This document shows, piece by piece, positions 27,482-37,226 of a stretch of DNA of 64,000 nt. The position numbers were made by a program, and so were the translations under genes. This DNA comes from Pseudomonas helmanticensis. GTDB lineage: Bacteria > Pseudomonadota > Gammaproteobacteria > Pseudomonadales > Pseudomonadaceae. The stretch is taken from assembly GCF_900182985.1 (NCBI RefSeq), contig NZ_FXUY01000001.1, positions 1,984,001 to 2,048,000 of the forward strand, written 5' to 3'. The notes below the pieces were generated by a model. That model did not search any database. It was given only the letters and a program-made list of their open reading frames with translations, and was not told the origin of the DNA. Position 1 is the first letter of the stretch. Every line of letters begins with the position of its first letter.

Positions 27482-29878
27482 TTAATGCGTGCTAATTCTT
27501 TCCTTAGAGTCAGACTCACGTTTTTCGTCCTTGGCAACTATCTCCGGAGCCACATCCGGCAAGGGCTCCGGCGCGTATTGCAGCGCAATTTGCAGGACCT
27601 CGTCAATCCATTTAACCGGTTTAATCTGCAGATCCTGCTTGATATTGTCAGGAATCTCCTTGAGATCGCGCACGTTCTCTTCCGGAATAATCACAATCTT
27701 GATTCCGCCGCGATGCGCCGCCAGCAGTTTTTCCTTCAGGCCGCCAATCGCCAGCACCTGACCACGCAGGGTGATTTCACCGGTCATGGCGACATCGGCG
27801 CGCACCGGAATCCCGGTCAGGGCCGACACCAGGGCCGTGCACATGCCGACACCGGCGCTAGGACCGTCCTTCGGCGTGGCACCTTCCGGCATGTGAATGT
27901 GCGTGTCGCGCTTCTCGTGGAAGTCCACGGGAATGCCCAGACTCTTGGCACGGCTGCGGACAACAGTCAGCGCTGCGGTGATCGATTCGACCATCACATC
28001 GCCCAGCGAACCGGTCTTGATCAGTTGGCCTTTGCCCGGTACCACAGCGGCTTCGATGGTCAGCAATTCGCCGCCAACCTGAGTCCAGGCAAGGCCGGTG
28101 ACTTGACCGATCTGATCCTGTTGCTCGGCCAGACCGTAGCGGAATTTACGCACACCGAGGAAGTGCTCCAGCAAGTCAGCTGTCACTTTTACCGAGAAGC
28201 GTTTTTCCAGCGCGTGCTCTTTAACAGCCTTGCGGCAGACCTTGGCGATCTGACGTTCGAGGCCACGCACACCGGCTTCGCGGGTGTAGTAACGAATGAT
28301 GTCGCGGATCGCTTCTTCATCAAATTCAATCTCGCCCTTCTTCAGACCGTTAGCGGTGATCTGTTTTGGCGAAAGGTATTTGACGGCGATATTGATCTTT
28401 TCGTCTTCGGTGTAGCCCGGCAGACGGATGACTTCCATGCGGTCGAGCAGTGCTGGCGGGATGTTCATCGAGTTCGAGGTGCACAGGAACATCACATCCG
28501 ACAGGTCGTAATCGACTTCCAGATAGTGGTCGTTGAAGTTGTGGTTTTGCTCAGGATCGAGCACTTCCAGCAACGCCGACGCCGGATCGCCACGCATGTC
28601 GCTGCCCATCTTGTCGATTTCATCGAGCAGGAACAGCGGATTGCGAACGCCGACCTTTGTCATCTTTTGAATCAATCTTCCCGGCATCGAACCAATGTAA
28701 GTCCGGCGATGACCGCGAATTTCCGCTTCATCACGCACGCCACCGAGGGCCATACGTACGAATTTGCGGTTGGTGGCGTGCGCAATCGACTCTGCCAGCG
28801 AGGTTTTACCCACGCCAGGAGGCCCCACCAGGCACAACACCGGGCCACGGATTTTCTTCACGCGCTTTTGCACGGCGAGGTATTCAAGGATGCGCTCCTT
28901 GACCTCTTCGAGACCGTAGTGATCGGCATCGAGAATGTCTTCTGCACGCGCCAGGTCAAGGCGCACTTTGCTCTGTGCCTTCCACGGCACTTGCACCAGC
29001 CAGTCGATGTAGGAGCGCACCACGGTGGCTTCGGCGGACATCGGCGACATTTGCTTGAGCTTGTTCAGCTCGGCGTTCGCCTTGGTCAGCGCGTCTTTCG
29101 GCAGGCCGGCAGCATCGATGCGCTTTTTCAGCTCTTCGATTTCGTTGTGACCTTCGTCACCGTCGCCCAGCTCTTTCTGAATGGCCTTCATCTGCTCATT
29201 CAGGTAGTACTCGCGCTGGCTGCGCTCCATTTGCTTTTTGACGCGGCCGCGAATGCGTTTTTCGACTTGCAGCAGGTCGATCTCGGCATCCAGCAACGCC
29301 AGAACGTGCTCGACCCGAGCCGACAAATCGATGATTTCGAGGATTTCCTGCTTCTGCTCGATTTTCAGCGCCATGTGCGCAGCCATGGTGTCGACCAGAC
29401 GACCCGGCTCATCGATGCTGTTGAGCGACGACAGGACTTCAGCCGGGACTTTCTTGCCCAGCTGCACATATTGTTCGAACTGCGACAGCAGCGTACGTAC
29501 GAAGACTTCGGACTCGCGCTCGGCGGCGTCGACTTCTTCAATCAACGAAACTTCTGCACGGCAGTGGCCATCGACTTCGCTGAAGCGTTCGACGGTGCCG
29601 CGCTGCTCACCCTCGACCAGAACCTTAACGGTGCCATCAGGCAGCTTCAGCAGCTGCAGGACAGTGGCAATGGTACCTACGCGATAGAGAGCGTCTTCAC
29701 CGGGATCATCGTCAGCCGGGTTTCTCTGGGCCAGCAGCAGTATCTGCTTGTCGCCCGTCATCGCTGCCTCGAGGGCTTCGATGGATTTCTCGCGCCCCAC
29801 GAACAGCGGGATAACCATGTGCGGATAAACCACGACATCACGCAATGGCAGGAGAGGCAATTCGATGGTTGTCTTCAT
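27482..29878 (-). CDS. lon: ATP-dependent protease Lon
   Basis: A 798-residue cytoplasmic AAA+ serine protease for misfolded and regulatory proteins. The order is: N-terminal substrate-recognition domain ([20 protein letters not shown]), coiled coil to about 320, Walker A GPPGVGKT, Walker [11 protein letters not shown], sensor regions, and protease domain with the catalytic Ser in KDGPSAG (about residue 678) and Lys in [14 protein letters not shown]. The start ATG has GAGG upstream. A sigma-32-like promoter lies about 60 bp before the gene. A GAGCC/GGCTC hairpin at about 27419-27447 follows the stop but lacks a good T run. Confidence 0.97.
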   Translation of the reverse strand: MKTTIELPLLPLRDVVVYPHMVIPLFVGREKSIEALEAAMTGDKQILLLAQRNPADDDPGEDALYRVGTIATVLQLLKLPDGTVKVLVEGEQRGTVERFSEVDGHCRAEVSLIEEVDAAERESEVFVRTLLSQFEQYVQLGKKVPAEVLSSLNSIDEPGRLVDTMAAHMALKIEQKQEILEIIDLSARVEHVLALLDAEIDLLQVEKRIRGRVKKQMERSQREYYLNEQMKAIQKELGDGDEGHNEIEELKKRIDAAGLPKDALTKANAELNKLKQMSPMSAEATVVRSYIDWLVQVPWKAQSKVRLDLARAEDILDADHYGLEEVKERILEYLAVQKRVKKIRGPVLCLVGPPGVGKTSLAESIAHATNRKFVRMALGGVRDEAEIRGHRRTYIGSMPGRLIQKMTKVGVRNPLFLLDEIDKMGSDMRGDPASALLEVLDPEQNHNFNDHYLEVDYDLSDVMFLCTSNSMNIPPALLDRMEVIRLPGYTEDEKINIAVKYLSPKQITANGLKKGEIEFDEEAIRDIIRYYTREAGVRGLERQIAKVCRKAVKEHALEKRFSVKVTADLLEHFLGVRKFRYGLAEQQDQIGQVTGLAWTQVGGELLTIEAAVVPGKGQLIKTGSLGDVMVESITAALTVVRSRAKSLGIPVDFHEKRDTHIHMPEGATPKDGPSAGVGMCTALVSALTGIPVRADVAMTGEITLRGQVLAIGGLKEKLLAAHRGGIKIVIIPEENVRDLKEIPDNIKQDLQIKPVKWIDEVLQIALQYAPEPLPDVAPEIVAKDEKRESDSKERISTH

Positions 29879-29936
29879 GATTTCGCCTCTACGGCGGCCA
29901 TATGGCCGTAATCAGATGGAATTGAGCTTGAAACCA

Positions 29937-29965
29937 AGATGGGGGCTGCCTTGAAAAAAAACAAG
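29937..29965 (-). promoter_or_regulatory. Sigma-32-like promoter of lon
   Basis: On the minus strand CTTGTTT, a 14-bp spacer and CCCCATCT. The -10 matches the heat-shock consensus CCCCATNT fully and the -35 keeps CTTG. It ends 59 bp upstream of the lon start. Confidence 0.6.
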
Positions 29966-29991
29966 CGCAAAGCGGATGTAAAAAACGACAT

Positions 29992-30020
29992 AAAAAAAAA
30001 GAGGCCCGAAGGCCCCTTCT
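29992..30020 (-). terminator. Terminator downstream of clpX
   Basis: Minus strand GGGGCC-TTCG-GGCCTC stem with a UUCG-type loop, followed by nine T. Confidence 0.85.
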
Positions 30021-30041
30021 TTGTTGCGGCGCGGTGGACGC

Positions 30042-31325
30042 TTACGCGTCCGGCGCTGCCTTGGCAGCCGGCTCACTGTTTTCGTAGATATACAGTGGCT
30101 TGGACTTGCCTTCGATCACGCTTTCATCGATCACGACTTTGCTCACCTCGGACTGCGAGGGGATTTCATACATCGTGTCGAGCAATACACCTTCGAGAAT
30201 CGAGCGCAGGCCACGAGCACCGGTTTTACGTTCCAGGGCACGCTTGGCGACCGATTTCAGTGCGTCGGAACGGAATTCCAGATCGACGCCTTCCATCTCG
30301 AACAGCTTGGCATACTGTTTGGTCAGAGCATTTTTCGGCTCGGTGAGAATCTGCATCAATGCAGCTTCATCGAGCTCGTCCAGCGTCGCGAGGACCGGCA
30401 GACGACCGACGAATTCCGGGATCAGACCGAACTTGACCAGATCGTCAGGCTCGACTTCACGCAGGGATTCACCGACTTTCTTGCCTTCTTCCTTGCTGCG
30501 CACTTCTGCGTTGAAACCGATGCCGCCTTTGGTGGAACGGTTTTGAATAACCTTTTCCAGACCAGAGAACGCACCACCGCAGATGAACAGGATGTTACGG
30601 GTGTCGACCTGCAGGAATTCCTGCTGCGGATGCTTGCGGCCACCTTGCGGTGGAACGGAAGCGACCGTGCCTTCGATCAACTTCAGCAAGGCCTGCTGCA
30701 CGCCTTCACCGGAAACATCGCGGGTGATCGACGGGTTGTCGGACTTGCGGGAAATCTTGTCGATTTCGTCGATGTAGACAATGCCCATCTGGGCTTTTTC
30801 TACGTCGTAATCGCACTTCTGCAACAGCTTCTGAATGATGTTCTCGACATCTTCACCCACGTAACCCGCCTCGGTGAGGGTGGTTGCGTCGGCAATGGTG
30901 AACGGAACGTTCAGCAAGCGGGCCAGCGTTTCGGCCAGCAGGGTTTTACCCGAGCCGGTCGGGCCGATCAGCAGGATGTTGCTCTTGCCGAGTTCGACGT
31001 CGTCAGCCTTTTTGTCACGCTGGTTCAGGCGCTTGTAGTGGTTGTACACCGCTACGGCCAGAACCTTCTTTGCACGCTCCTGACCAATGACGTATTGATC
31101 AAGGATGCCGCTGATTTCTTTGGGCGAAGGCAATTTATGCGCGCTGCTTTCAGCCTGGGCTTCCTGCACCTCCTCACGGATGATGTCATTGCACAGGTCG
31201 ACGCACTCGTCGCAGATAAAGACCGAGGGGCCGGCAATCAATTTGCGCACTTCATGCTGGCTTTTGCCACAGAAGGAGCAATAGAGCAGCTTGCCGTTGT
31301 CCTCGCCGTTGCGGGTGTCAGTCAT
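30042..31325 (-). CDS. clpX: ClpX, ATPase and specificity subunit of ClpXP
   Basis: A 427-residue AAA+ unfoldase that feeds substrates to ClpP. The N-terminal zinc-binding domain has Cys 16, 19, 38 and 41 (YCSFC, ICDEC). Then come Walker A GPTGSGKT, Walker [10 protein letters not shown], the RKH-type loop (GGRKHPQQ) and the IGF loop for ClpP docking (GIGFNAEV). The start at 31325 is preferred to 31358 because it gives the family N-terminus MTDTRNG. It follows clpP by 113 bp on the same strand. Confidence 0.97.
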   Translation of the reverse strand: MTDTRNGEDNGKLLYCSFCGKSQHEVRKLIAGPSVFICDECVDLCNDIIREEVQEAQAESSAHKLPSPKEISGILDQYVIGQERAKKVLAVAVYNHYKRLNQRDKKADDVELGKSNILLIGPTGSGKTLLAETLARLLNVPFTIADATTLTEAGYVGEDVENIIQKLLQKCDYDVEKAQMGIVYIDEIDKISRKSDNPSITRDVSGEGVQQALLKLIEGTVASVPPQGGRKHPQQEFLQVDTRNILFICGGAFSGLEKVIQNRSTKGGIGFNAEVRSKEEGKKVGESLREVEPDDLVKFGLIPEFVGRLPVLATLDELDEAALMQILTEPKNALTKQYAKLFEMEGVDLEFRSDALKSVAKRALERKTGARGLRSILEGVLLDTMYEIPSQSEVSKVVIDESVIEGKSKPLYIYENSEPAAKAAPDA

Positions 31326-31359
31326 TCGTTCGATCCAAATCCGATAGGCTTGCAACACA

Positions 31360-31388
31360 AGATGAAGGCTATTGCGGGCTTTTTCAAG
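31360..31388 (-). promoter_or_regulatory. Possible sigma-32-like promoter before clpX
   Basis: Minus strand CTTGAAA, 14-bp spacer, CTTCATCT: a full -35 match and a 6 of 8 match at -10. The -35 overlaps a GCGGGCTT/AAGCCCGC hairpin that could instead be an attenuator after clpP, so promoter function is uncertain. Confidence 0.4.
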
Positions 31389-31438
31389 CCCGCCGCTGAT
31401 CAGACCAGCCGACCAAGCCTATTTTGAGCTGCTTATTT

Positions 31439-32074
31439 TTAAGCTGGACGCTGGTTGATCACTTCATCGATCAAGCCATATTCCTTCGCAGCTTCTGCAC
31501 TCATGAAGTTGTCGCGGTTGGTATCGCGCTCGATTTCTTCCAGAGTGCGACCGCTGTGCTTGGCCATCAGCGTGTTCAGGCGCTCACGAATGAAGAGGAT
31601 TTCCTTGGCATGGATTTCGATATCCGATGCCTGGCCCTGGAAACCGCCCAGTGGCTGGTGAATCATCACTCGCGAGTTCGGCAGGCAGAAACGCTTGCCA
31701 GGAGCGCCTGCGGTCAGCAGGAACGCGCCCATGCTGCACGCCTGACCGATACAGGTGGTCGACACGTTGGGTTTGATGAACTGCATGGTGTCGTAGATCG
31801 ACATGCCCGCTGTCACCGAACCGCCCGGGGAGTTGATATAGAGATGGATGTCCTTGTCCGGGTTTTCCGCTTCAAGGAACAGCAGTTGCGCACAGATCAG
31901 GTTGGCCATGTAGTCCTCTACCGGACCAACCAGAAAGATCACTCGCTCCTTGAGAAGGCGCGAATAGATGTCGTAGGCGCGTTCGCCACGAGCGGACTGC
32001 TCGACAACCATCGGGACCAGGCCGCCTGCGGCCTGGATATCTGAGTTCTGCTGAATATACGAATTACGGAACAT
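31439..32074 (-). CDS. clpP: ATP-dependent Clp protease proteolytic subunit
   Basis: A 211-residue serine protease that forms the tetradecameric chamber served by ClpX and ClpA. The catalytic triad is visible as Ser 114 (GQACSMGAF), His 139 (MIHQPLGG) and Asp 188 (TNRDNFM), with the oxyanion-loop NSPGGSV at 81-87. The first residues ([18 protein letters not shown]) are the propeptide. It lies between tig and clpX in the conserved order. Confidence 0.97.
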   Translation of the reverse strand: MFRNSYIQQNSDIQAAGGLVPMVVEQSARGERAYDIYSRLLKERVIFLVGPVEDYMANLICAQLLFLEAENPDKDIHLYINSPGGSVTAGMSIYDTMQFIKPNVSTTCIGQACSMGAFLLTAGAPGKRFCLPNSRVMIHQPLGGFQGQASDIEIHAKEILFIRERLNTLMAKHSGRTLEEIERDTNRDNFMSAEAAKEYGLIDEVINQRPA

Positions 32075-32113
32075 GCTCTGCAGTCACTCCCAAATAGTTA
32101 TGTCTTGAATACG

Positions 32114-32141
32114 CATAAGCCAGCTCGAAGGCTGGCTTATG
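32114..32141. other. Hairpin without T run between tig and clpP
   Basis: A perfect 11-bp stem CATAAGCCAGC/GCTGGCTTATG with a 6-nt loop, in the 92-bp tig-clpP gap. With no T run on either side it is more likely an mRNA processing or partial attenuation element than a terminator. Confidence 0.5.
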
Positions 32142-32166
32142 TGTGTGCTTCTTAACGCAAAATCAA

Positions 32167-33477
32167 TCAGTCGGCTTTTGGAGCTTCTACCGGCTTGACC
32201 GCTTCTTCGTAAGAGACCGATTTGTCGGTCACGCTAGCTTTCTGCAGAACAGTATCCACAACTTGTTCTTCCAGCACAACCGAACGGACTTCGTTCAGTT
32301 GCTGGTCGTTCTTGTAGTACCAGGACACAACCTGCTCAGGCTCTTGGTAAGCCGAAGCCATTTCCTGAATCATTTCGCGAACGCGAGCTTCGTCAGGCTT
32401 GAGGTCGAACTGCTTGACCACTTCAGCCACGATCAGACCCAGCACTACACGGCGCTTGGCTTGCTCTTCGAACAGCTCGGCCGGCAGTTGATCAGGCTTG
32501 ATGTTGCCACCGAACTGCTGAACTGCCTGCACGCGCAGACGGTCAACTTCGTTGGACAGCAGGGCTTTTGGCACTTCGATCGGGTTGGTGGCCAGCAGAC
32601 CGTCCATTACCTGATTCTTGACCTTGGACTTGATCGCCTGACGCAGTTCACGCTCCATGTTCTTGCGAACTTCGGTGCGGAAGCCGTCGATGCCGCTTTC
32701 CTTGATGCCGAATTGCGCGAAGAACTCTTCGTTCAGCTCAGGCAGTTTTGGCTCGGATACGGTGTTGACGGTCACAGTGAACTCGGCGGTTTTGCCAGCC
32801 AGGTCCAGGTTCTGATAGTCCTCAGGGAAGGTCAGGTTCAGAACACGCTCTTCGCCGGCTTTAGCGCCAACCAGGCCTTCTTCGAAACCCGGGATCATGC
32901 GGCCGGAACCCAGTACCAGCTGAGTACCCTTGGCGGAACCGCCAGCGAACACTTCGCCGTCAACCTTGCCAACGAAATCGATGTTCAGCTGGTCTTCGTT
33001 CTGGGCAGCACGGTCGGCCACTTCAAAACGGGTGTTCTGCTTGCGCAGGATGTCGAGCATTTTGTCCAGGTCAGCGTCAGCCACGTCAGCGCTCAGACGC
33101 TCAACGGTGATGCCGTCGAAACCGGCAACGGTGAACTCAGGGAACACTTCGAACACCGCAACGTATTCCAGATCCTTGCCAGCTTCGAGCGACTTGGGCT
33201 CGATCGAAGGCGAACCGGCCGGGTTCAGCTTCTGCTCAACCACAGCTTCGTAGAAGGAGGACTGGATCACGTCGCCTACAGCTTCCTGACGAGCGTCGGC
33301 ACCGAAACGGCGCTTGATTTCGCTCATTGGCACTTTGCCTGGACGGAAGCCAGCAATCTTGGCCTTTTGGGCAGTCTGCTGCAGACGCTTGTTGACCTGA
33401 GTCTCGATGCGCTCAGCCGGCACGGTGACGCTCATGCGGCGCTCAAGAGCAGTAGTATTTTCAACAGAAACTTGCAT
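32167..33477 (-). CDS. tig: Trigger factor, ribosome-bound chaperone and PPIase
   Basis: A 436-residue chaperone acting on nascent chains at the ribosome exit. The N-terminal ribosome-binding domain has the signature GFRPGKVP (residues about 44-51). The FKBP-type PPIase domain follows at about 150-245 ([40 protein letters not shown]), then the helical C-terminal chaperone domain. GAGGA precedes the ATG at 33477; 33540 is a false longer start. It is the first gene of the tig-clpP-clpX-lon array. Confidence 0.96.
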   Translation of the reverse strand: MQVSVENTTALERRMSVTVPAERIETQVNKRLQQTAQKAKIAGFRPGKVPMSEIKRRFGADARQEAVGDVIQSSFYEAVVEQKLNPAGSPSIEPKSLEAGKDLEYVAVFEVFPEFTVAGFDGITVERLSADVADADLDKMLDILRKQNTRFEVADRAAQNEDQLNIDFVGKVDGEVFAGGSAKGTQLVLGSGRMIPGFEEGLVGAKAGEERVLNLTFPEDYQNLDLAGKTAEFTVTVNTVSEPKLPELNEEFFAQFGIKESGIDGFRTEVRKNMERELRQAIKSKVKNQVMDGLLATNPIEVPKALLSNEVDRLRVQAVQQFGGNIKPDQLPAELFEEQAKRRVVLGLIVAEVVKQFDLKPDEARVREMIQEMASAYQEPEQVVSWYYKNDQQLNEVRSVVLEEQVVDTVLQKASVTDKSVSYEEAVKPVEAPKAD

Positions 33478-33676
33478 GGATATTCCTCGTTGCACAGACG
33501 TTAGCCGGCCGTTTCCGACCCCAGAATCAAGGGCATGCATTCTAGTGGGTCAAACTCAAGAAGTCACCCTACTGAAAACGGGTAAAAAAGCAGCAGGCAA
33601 TTTAACGGGACCGATGCACGAATGCAGCGCATCCCACAGGCGAATACAACCAATCACGCCAGGGCTCTGCGCCAAC

Positions 33677-33696
33677 CGCTTCTATATATAGAAGCG
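33677..33696. repeat. Perfect 20-bp palindrome between the tRNA cluster and tig
   Basis: CGCTTCTATATATAGAAGCG is a perfect palindrome. It lies in a 402-bp gene-free stretch (33478-33879), 200 bp upstream of tig. The rest of that stretch holds only the tRNA terminator at 33838. It could be an operator for a dimeric protein or a cruciform; no T run follows. Confidence 0.6.
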
Positions 33697-33837
33697 ACTG
33701 CCAATCACTCCCTGACGGCCGTTCTTGCAAGCAAGTCCGGCAAGCAGCGCGGCATCATCGAGCAACATAAATACGACGAAGCGCCCTGCTCCTGCGTCCC
33801 GAAACCGACAATGGCCGGTTTTCAAAACCGCTAAAAC

Positions 33838-33872
33838 AAAAAAGGCGCCAGACTGTTAAATCTGGCGCCTTT
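33838..33872 (-). terminator. Terminator of the tRNA cluster
   Basis: Stem GGCGCCAGA/TCTGGCGCC, followed on the minus strand by TTTTTT. Confidence 0.85.
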
Positions 33873-33879
33873 CGAAATA

Positions 33880-33955
33880 TGGGGTGGACGATGGGGATCG
33901 AACCCACGACAACGGGAGTCACAATCCCGTGCTCTACCAACTGAGCTACGCCCAC
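33880..33955 (-). tRNA. tRNA-His (GTG)
   Basis: A 76-nt cloverleaf with anticodon loop TTGTGAC, TTCGATC T loop, encoded CCA and the extra 5' G typical of tRNA-His. It is identical to the copy at 34175-34250. Confidence 0.96.
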
Positions 33956-34032
33956 CATATTGCGTAACAAAAAAGCCAATTAACTTCTTTGTTGAAACCT
34001 CACCAGCCCGAAGACCCGAATGAAGCTTTAAT

Positions 34033-34117
34033 TGGTGCGGATGAAGAGACTCGAACTCTTACGCCTCGCGGCGCTGGAACCTAAATCCAGTGTGTCTACC
34101 AATTCCACCACATCCGC
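34033..34117 (-). tRNA. tRNA-Leu (TAG)
   Basis: An 85-nt type II tRNA with a long variable arm (CGCCGCGAGGCGT), anticodon loop ATTTAGG and encoded CCA. Confidence 0.95.
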
Positions 34118-34135
34118 GGATGAAGCTTTTAAAGC

Positions 34136-34167
34136 AAAGGCGCCAGACTGTTACATCTGGCGCCTTT
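34136..34167 (-). terminator. Internal copy of the tRNA terminator hairpin
   Basis: The same GGCGCCAGA/TCTGGCGCC hairpin as at 33838, now between tRNA-His and tRNA-Leu and followed only by TTTG on the minus strand. It was carried along with the duplicated tRNA-His and is probably a weak terminator or a processing site. Confidence 0.6.
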
Positions 34168-34174
34168 CGAAATA

Positions 34175-34250
34175 TGGGGTGGACGATGGGGATCGAACCC
34201 ACGACAACGGGAGTCACAATCCCGTGCTCTACCAACTGAGCTACGCCCAC
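34175..34250 (-). tRNA. tRNA-His (GTG), second copy
   Basis: Same 76-nt sequence as the tRNA-His at 33880-33955, within a duplicated block of about 125 bp. Confidence 0.96.
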
Positions 34251-34282
34251 CATATCGCGTTACTTGTGCCAAAGCTGCCTAA

Positions 34283-34359
34283 TGGCGCACCCGGCAGGAC
34301 TCGAACCTGCGACCATCCGCTTAGAAGGCGGATGCTCTATCCAGCTGAGCTACGGGCGC
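34283..34359 (-). tRNA. tRNA-Arg (TCT)
   Basis: A 77-nt cloverleaf with acceptor GCGCCCG/CGGGTGC, anticodon loop CTTCTAA and encoded CCA. It is first in the Arg-His-Leu-His cluster. Confidence 0.95.
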
Positions 34360-34477
34360 CTTATTAATCTGTACTCTTAAAGGACTACAAACTAAGTGCT
34401 TTCCAGCCTTCGCGAAATCGTAATCCCGCTCGACCTTCTTAACCAGTGCTAGGCTGTGCCCGACAAGTGCGACGAAT

Positions 34478-34504
34478 AGTATAGAGCGCTCCCAAGGTCG
34501 TCAA
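34478..34504 (-). promoter_or_regulatory. Sigma-70 promoter of the tRNA cluster
   Basis: Minus strand TTGACG, then TATACT after 15 bp (or TACTAT after 17 bp), about 118 bp upstream of tRNA-Arg. The strong match and position fit the single promoter of the four-tRNA transcript. Confidence 0.6.
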
Positions 34505-34635
34505 ATCTTTTTTGAAAAAAATTCATTTAATTAAAGGAGTTAGGGGAATTTGCTGACCAAGCGCCTTTGCCCTCACCGCCCGACATGCGAGAATGCGTTC
34601 TCTTTTTTTCCCCTCTCGATGGTTAATCACGCGCA

Positions 34636-35490
34636 ATGACTGCACAACTAATCGACGGCAAATCGATCGCCGCCAGCCTGCGCCAGCAGATCGCCAAACG
34701 AGTTGCCGAGCGTCGCCAGCAAGGCCTGCGCACTCCCGGCCTCGCGGTGATCCTGGTCGGCAGCGATCCTGCCTCTCAGGTTTATGTCTCGCACAAGCGT
34801 AAAGACTGTGAAGAGGTCGGCTTCCTCTCTCAAGCGTACGACCTGCCCTCTGAAACCACGCAACAAGCGCTGACCGATCTGATCGACCGTCTCAACGACG
34901 ACCCTGCGATCGACGGCATCCTGCTGCAACTGCCGCTGCCCGAGCACCTGGACGCCTCGAAACTGCTCGAACGCATCCGCCCGGACAAGGACGTCGACGG
35001 TTTCCATCCTTATAACGTCGGCCGCCTGGCCCAGCGCATTCCACTGCTGCGCCCGTGCACGCCCAAAGGGATCATGACGCTGCTGGAAAGCACTGGCGTT
35101 GACCTTTATGGACTGGACGCCGTGGTTGTCGGTGCGTCCAACATCGTCGGTCGCCCGATGGCCATGGAACTGCTGCTGGCCGGTTGCACCGTGACCGTGA
35201 CTCACCGCTTCACCAAGGATCTCGCCGGTCACGTCGGCCGTGCCGATCTGGTAGTAGTGGCCGCCGGCAAGCCAGGCCTGGTCAAAGGCGAGTGGATCAA
35301 GGAAGGCGCGATCGTGGTCGACGTCGGCATCAACCGTCAGGACGACGGCAAGCTGGTTGGTGACGTTGTCTACGAAACCGCCCTGCCCCGCGCCGGCTGG
35401 ATCACTCCAGTACCGGGCGGCGTTGGTCCGATGACCCGTGCCTGCCTCCTGGAGAACACCCTCTACGCCGCAGAAACCCTGCACGCCTGA
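34636..35490 (+). CDS. folD: Methylenetetrahydrofolate dehydrogenase/cyclohydrolase
   Basis: A 284-residue bifunctional enzyme that interconverts 5,10-methylene-, methenyl- and 10-formyl-tetrahydrofolate with NADP. Motifs are [14 protein letters not shown] (catalytic Lys), [22 protein letters not shown], the dinucleotide-binding [11 protein letters not shown], and the C-terminal [13 protein letters not shown]. The length is normal. It is divergent from the tRNA cluster and followed by a terminator. Confidence 0.97.
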   Translation: MTAQLIDGKSIAASLRQQIAKRVAERRQQGLRTPGLAVILVGSDPASQVYVSHKRKDCEEVGFLSQAYDLPSETTQQALTDLIDRLNDDPAIDGILLQLPLPEHLDASKLLERIRPDKDVDGFHPYNVGRLAQRIPLLRPCTPKGIMTLLESTGVDLYGLDAVVVGASNIVGRPMAMELLLAGCTVTVTHRFTKDLAGHVGRADLVVVAAGKPGLVKGEWIKEGAIVVDVGINRQDDGKLVGDVVYETALPRAGWITPVPGGVGPMTRACLLENTLYAAETLHA

Positions 35491-35512
35491 GGCGGTTTTT
35501 CCGCTGCGCTAG

Positions 35513-35536
35513 AACCCCGCCTCGTGCGGGGTTTTT
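35513..35536 (+). terminator. Terminator of folD
   Basis: AACCCCGC-CTCGT-GCGGGGTT stem followed by TTT. Confidence 0.85.
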
Positions 35537-35720
35537 CATGCCTGAGAAAAAACTGTAACCGTTCGCCGGAAACCCCTCTTTTTACAGGCCTTTTCACGAG
35601 ATTTTCAGGCTCTTCAAACAACCATCGACAGATCTTCAGCCATACTCCTAGAATGCGACGCTTTGAAGAAATAACCCGTTACAAACTAACGGAATATCCA
35701 ACCTTTATGAGTTCGCCCGC

Positions 35721-36659
35721 GTGAAAATTCGTCTTTCGATTCTGAGCCTGTTTTTTGCTTTTGCAGGCACATTCATCACGCCAACGATCAACGCTGCGGA
35801 AACCACCGCTGCCCCGCGTGACGCTTCGACACTGAAGATCGCTTCCGGCAGCGCCCTGCTCATGGATATGCAGACCAACAAAGTCATTTATTCCAGCAAC
35901 CCTGACGTGATCGTGCCGATCGCCTCCGTCAGTAAGCTGATGACTGGACTGGTAGTGGTTGAAGCCCGGCAAAACATGGACGAATGGATCAATGTCGATA
36001 TCAGCAACACACCGGAAATGAAGGGTGTGTTCTCCCGAGTCAAACTGAAAAGCGAACTGCCGCGCCGCGAGATGCTGCTGATTGCCTTGATGTCCTCGGA
36101 AAACCGCGCGGCTGCCAGCCTCGCGCACCACTACCCGGGTGGTTACGCAGCCTTTATTGCGGCGATGAACGCCAAGGCCAAGGCACTGGGCATGACCAAC
36201 ACTCACTATGTCGAGCCGACGGGTCTGTCCGAGCGCAACGTCTCCACCGCTCGCGACCTGAGCAAGTTGCTGGTAGCGGCAAGCAAATACCCGATCCTCA
36301 GCGAACTCACCACCACCAAAGAAAAAACCGTGTCGTTCCGCAAACCCAACTACACCCTGGGTTTCCGCAACACCGATCACCTGGTCAACAAAGCCGACTG
36401 GGACATCAAGATCACCAAAACCGGCTTCACCAATCCTGCCGGGCATTGCCTGGTTCTGGTGACGAAAATGGGTAACCGCCCTGTCGCGCTGGTGATTCTC
36501 GACGCCTTTGGCAAATACACTCATTTTGCCGACGCCAGCCGTATCCGCAGTTGGGTGGAAACCGGCCGCAGCACCAACGTTCCAGCGGTTGCGCAACAGT
36601 ACAAGGCCGAGAAAAACCTCAAGTCGCGTCAGAGCGGCGTGGTCGAAGCCTCCAAGTAA
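35721..36659 (+). CDS. pbpG: D-alanyl-D-alanine endopeptidase (PBP7)
   Basis: A 312-residue periplasmic low-molecular-weight penicillin-binding protein that cuts peptidoglycan cross-links. Signal peptide to about residue 25 (ending INA). Active-site motifs are S69-V-S-K72, S126-E-N128 and K233-T-G235, all intact. It starts with GTG at 35721. The short frame MSSPA ending at that GTG overlaps it and could help translational coupling. A strong terminator follows. Confidence 0.93.
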   Translation: MKIRLSILSLFFAFAGTFITPTINAAETTAAPRDASTLKIASGSALLMDMQTNKVIYSSNPDVIVPIASVSKLMTGLVVVEARQNMDEWINVDISNTPEMKGVFSRVKLKSELPRREMLLIALMSSENRAAASLAHHYPGGYAAFIAAMNAKAKALGMTNTHYVEPTGLSERNVSTARDLSKLLVAASKYPILSELTTTKEKTVSFRKPNYTLGFRNTDHLVNKADWDIKITKTGFTNPAGHCLVLVTKMGNRPVALVILDAFGKYTHFADASRIRSWVETGRSTNVPAVAQQYKAEKNLKSRQSGVVEASK

Positions 36660-36672
36660 CTTGCCGCACAAG

Positions 36673-36702
36673 AAAAAGCCCCGAAACTTCGGGGCTTTTT
36701 TT
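36673..36702. terminator. Terminator after pbpG
   Basis: AAAGCCCCGAA/TTCGGGGCTTT stem with an A run before it and a T run after it, so it can serve both convergent genes. Confidence 0.88.
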
Positions 36703-36712
36703 CGCCTGACCA

Positions 36713-36919
36713 TCAGTCATTCGGCAGCGGCATCTGATCATCATCAGGAATGCCATCCCCCGCACTCGGATCCCGCGAGGGTTCCGGCGTCAGCACATTG
36801 GGCCGGGCCAGCGGATCGCGCAGCGGGCTGTCCGGGTCCAGCACCGGATCAATTTCCGGCTCAGGCGTAGTCGGCACACTGTCCGGTTTTTGGTCGTCGA
36901 AGCTTGAATCGGTACTCAT
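36713..36919 (-). CDS. Small acidic Pro/Asp-rich protein, predicted disordered
   Basis: 68 residues (MSTDSSFDDQKPDSVPTTP...) with no hydrophobic core, signal or known domain. Asp, Glu and Pro make up about 40 percent. The start is at 36919. It lies 12 bp after the stop of the next small protein upstream, so the two are probably cotranscribed. Function unknown. Confidence 0.6.
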   Translation of the reverse strand: MSTDSSFDDQKPDSVPTTPEPEIDPVLDPDSPLRDPLARPNVLTPEPSRDPSAGDGIPDDDQMPLPND

Positions 36920-36931
36920 ACGCACCTCACA

Positions 36932-37138
36932 TCAAGGTTTCAGATTGGCCAGCGGGTCATAGGGTTTTGCCGGCTTCTTGTCATCTTCGCCGGGTTTGAC
37001 GTCTTTCGGCGCTTTAGCCGGGCCGACGGGATCGACCTGAGGATCAGCAACGTCCGGAGAGTCCGGGTCAAAGCCCAGGTCATGACCTGAGGAGTGCTCG
37101 GACGAATGCGGGCCTTTCGGGGATAGGGGATCTGCCAT
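36932..37138 (-). CDS. Small Asp/Pro/Lys-rich protein, predicted disordered
   Basis: 68 residues beginning MADPLSPKGPHSSEHSSGHD, with a perfect AGGAGG ribosome site 5-6 bp before the ATG at 37138, which argues it is translated well. The composition is disordered and without hydrophobic segments. It shares style and short motifs (PDSP, DPL) with the neighbouring protein and with the one at 53434-53664. Function unknown. Confidence 0.65.
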   Translation of the reverse strand: MADPLSPKGPHSSEHSSGHDLGFDPDSPDVADPQVDPVGPAKAPKDVKPGEDDKKPAKPYDPLANLKP

Positions 37139-37226
37139 GTTCGCCTCCTGATTCACCCGAAAAGCGGGCTCTATGCGTAAGAGGCTTGCCGGGCGCAGTC
37201 GTGCCCGGCAGATGACGAACGGAGAC

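Noticed and set aside
24826-29911. Very long plus-strand open frames (over 600 codons) opposite ppiD and lon
   Set aside because: They are antisense shadows of strong minus-strand genes, produced by GC-rich third-position codon bias. Their translations show no domain, ribosome site or sensible composition.
29939-30346. A 135-codon plus-strand frame between lon and clpX
   Set aside because: It covers the lon promoter, the clpX terminator and antisense clpX; the start is a poly-A stretch without a ribosome site.
35524-35724. A 66-codon frame leading into pbpG
   Set aside because: It runs through the folD terminator and the pbpG promoter region; only its last few codons might matter as a leader.
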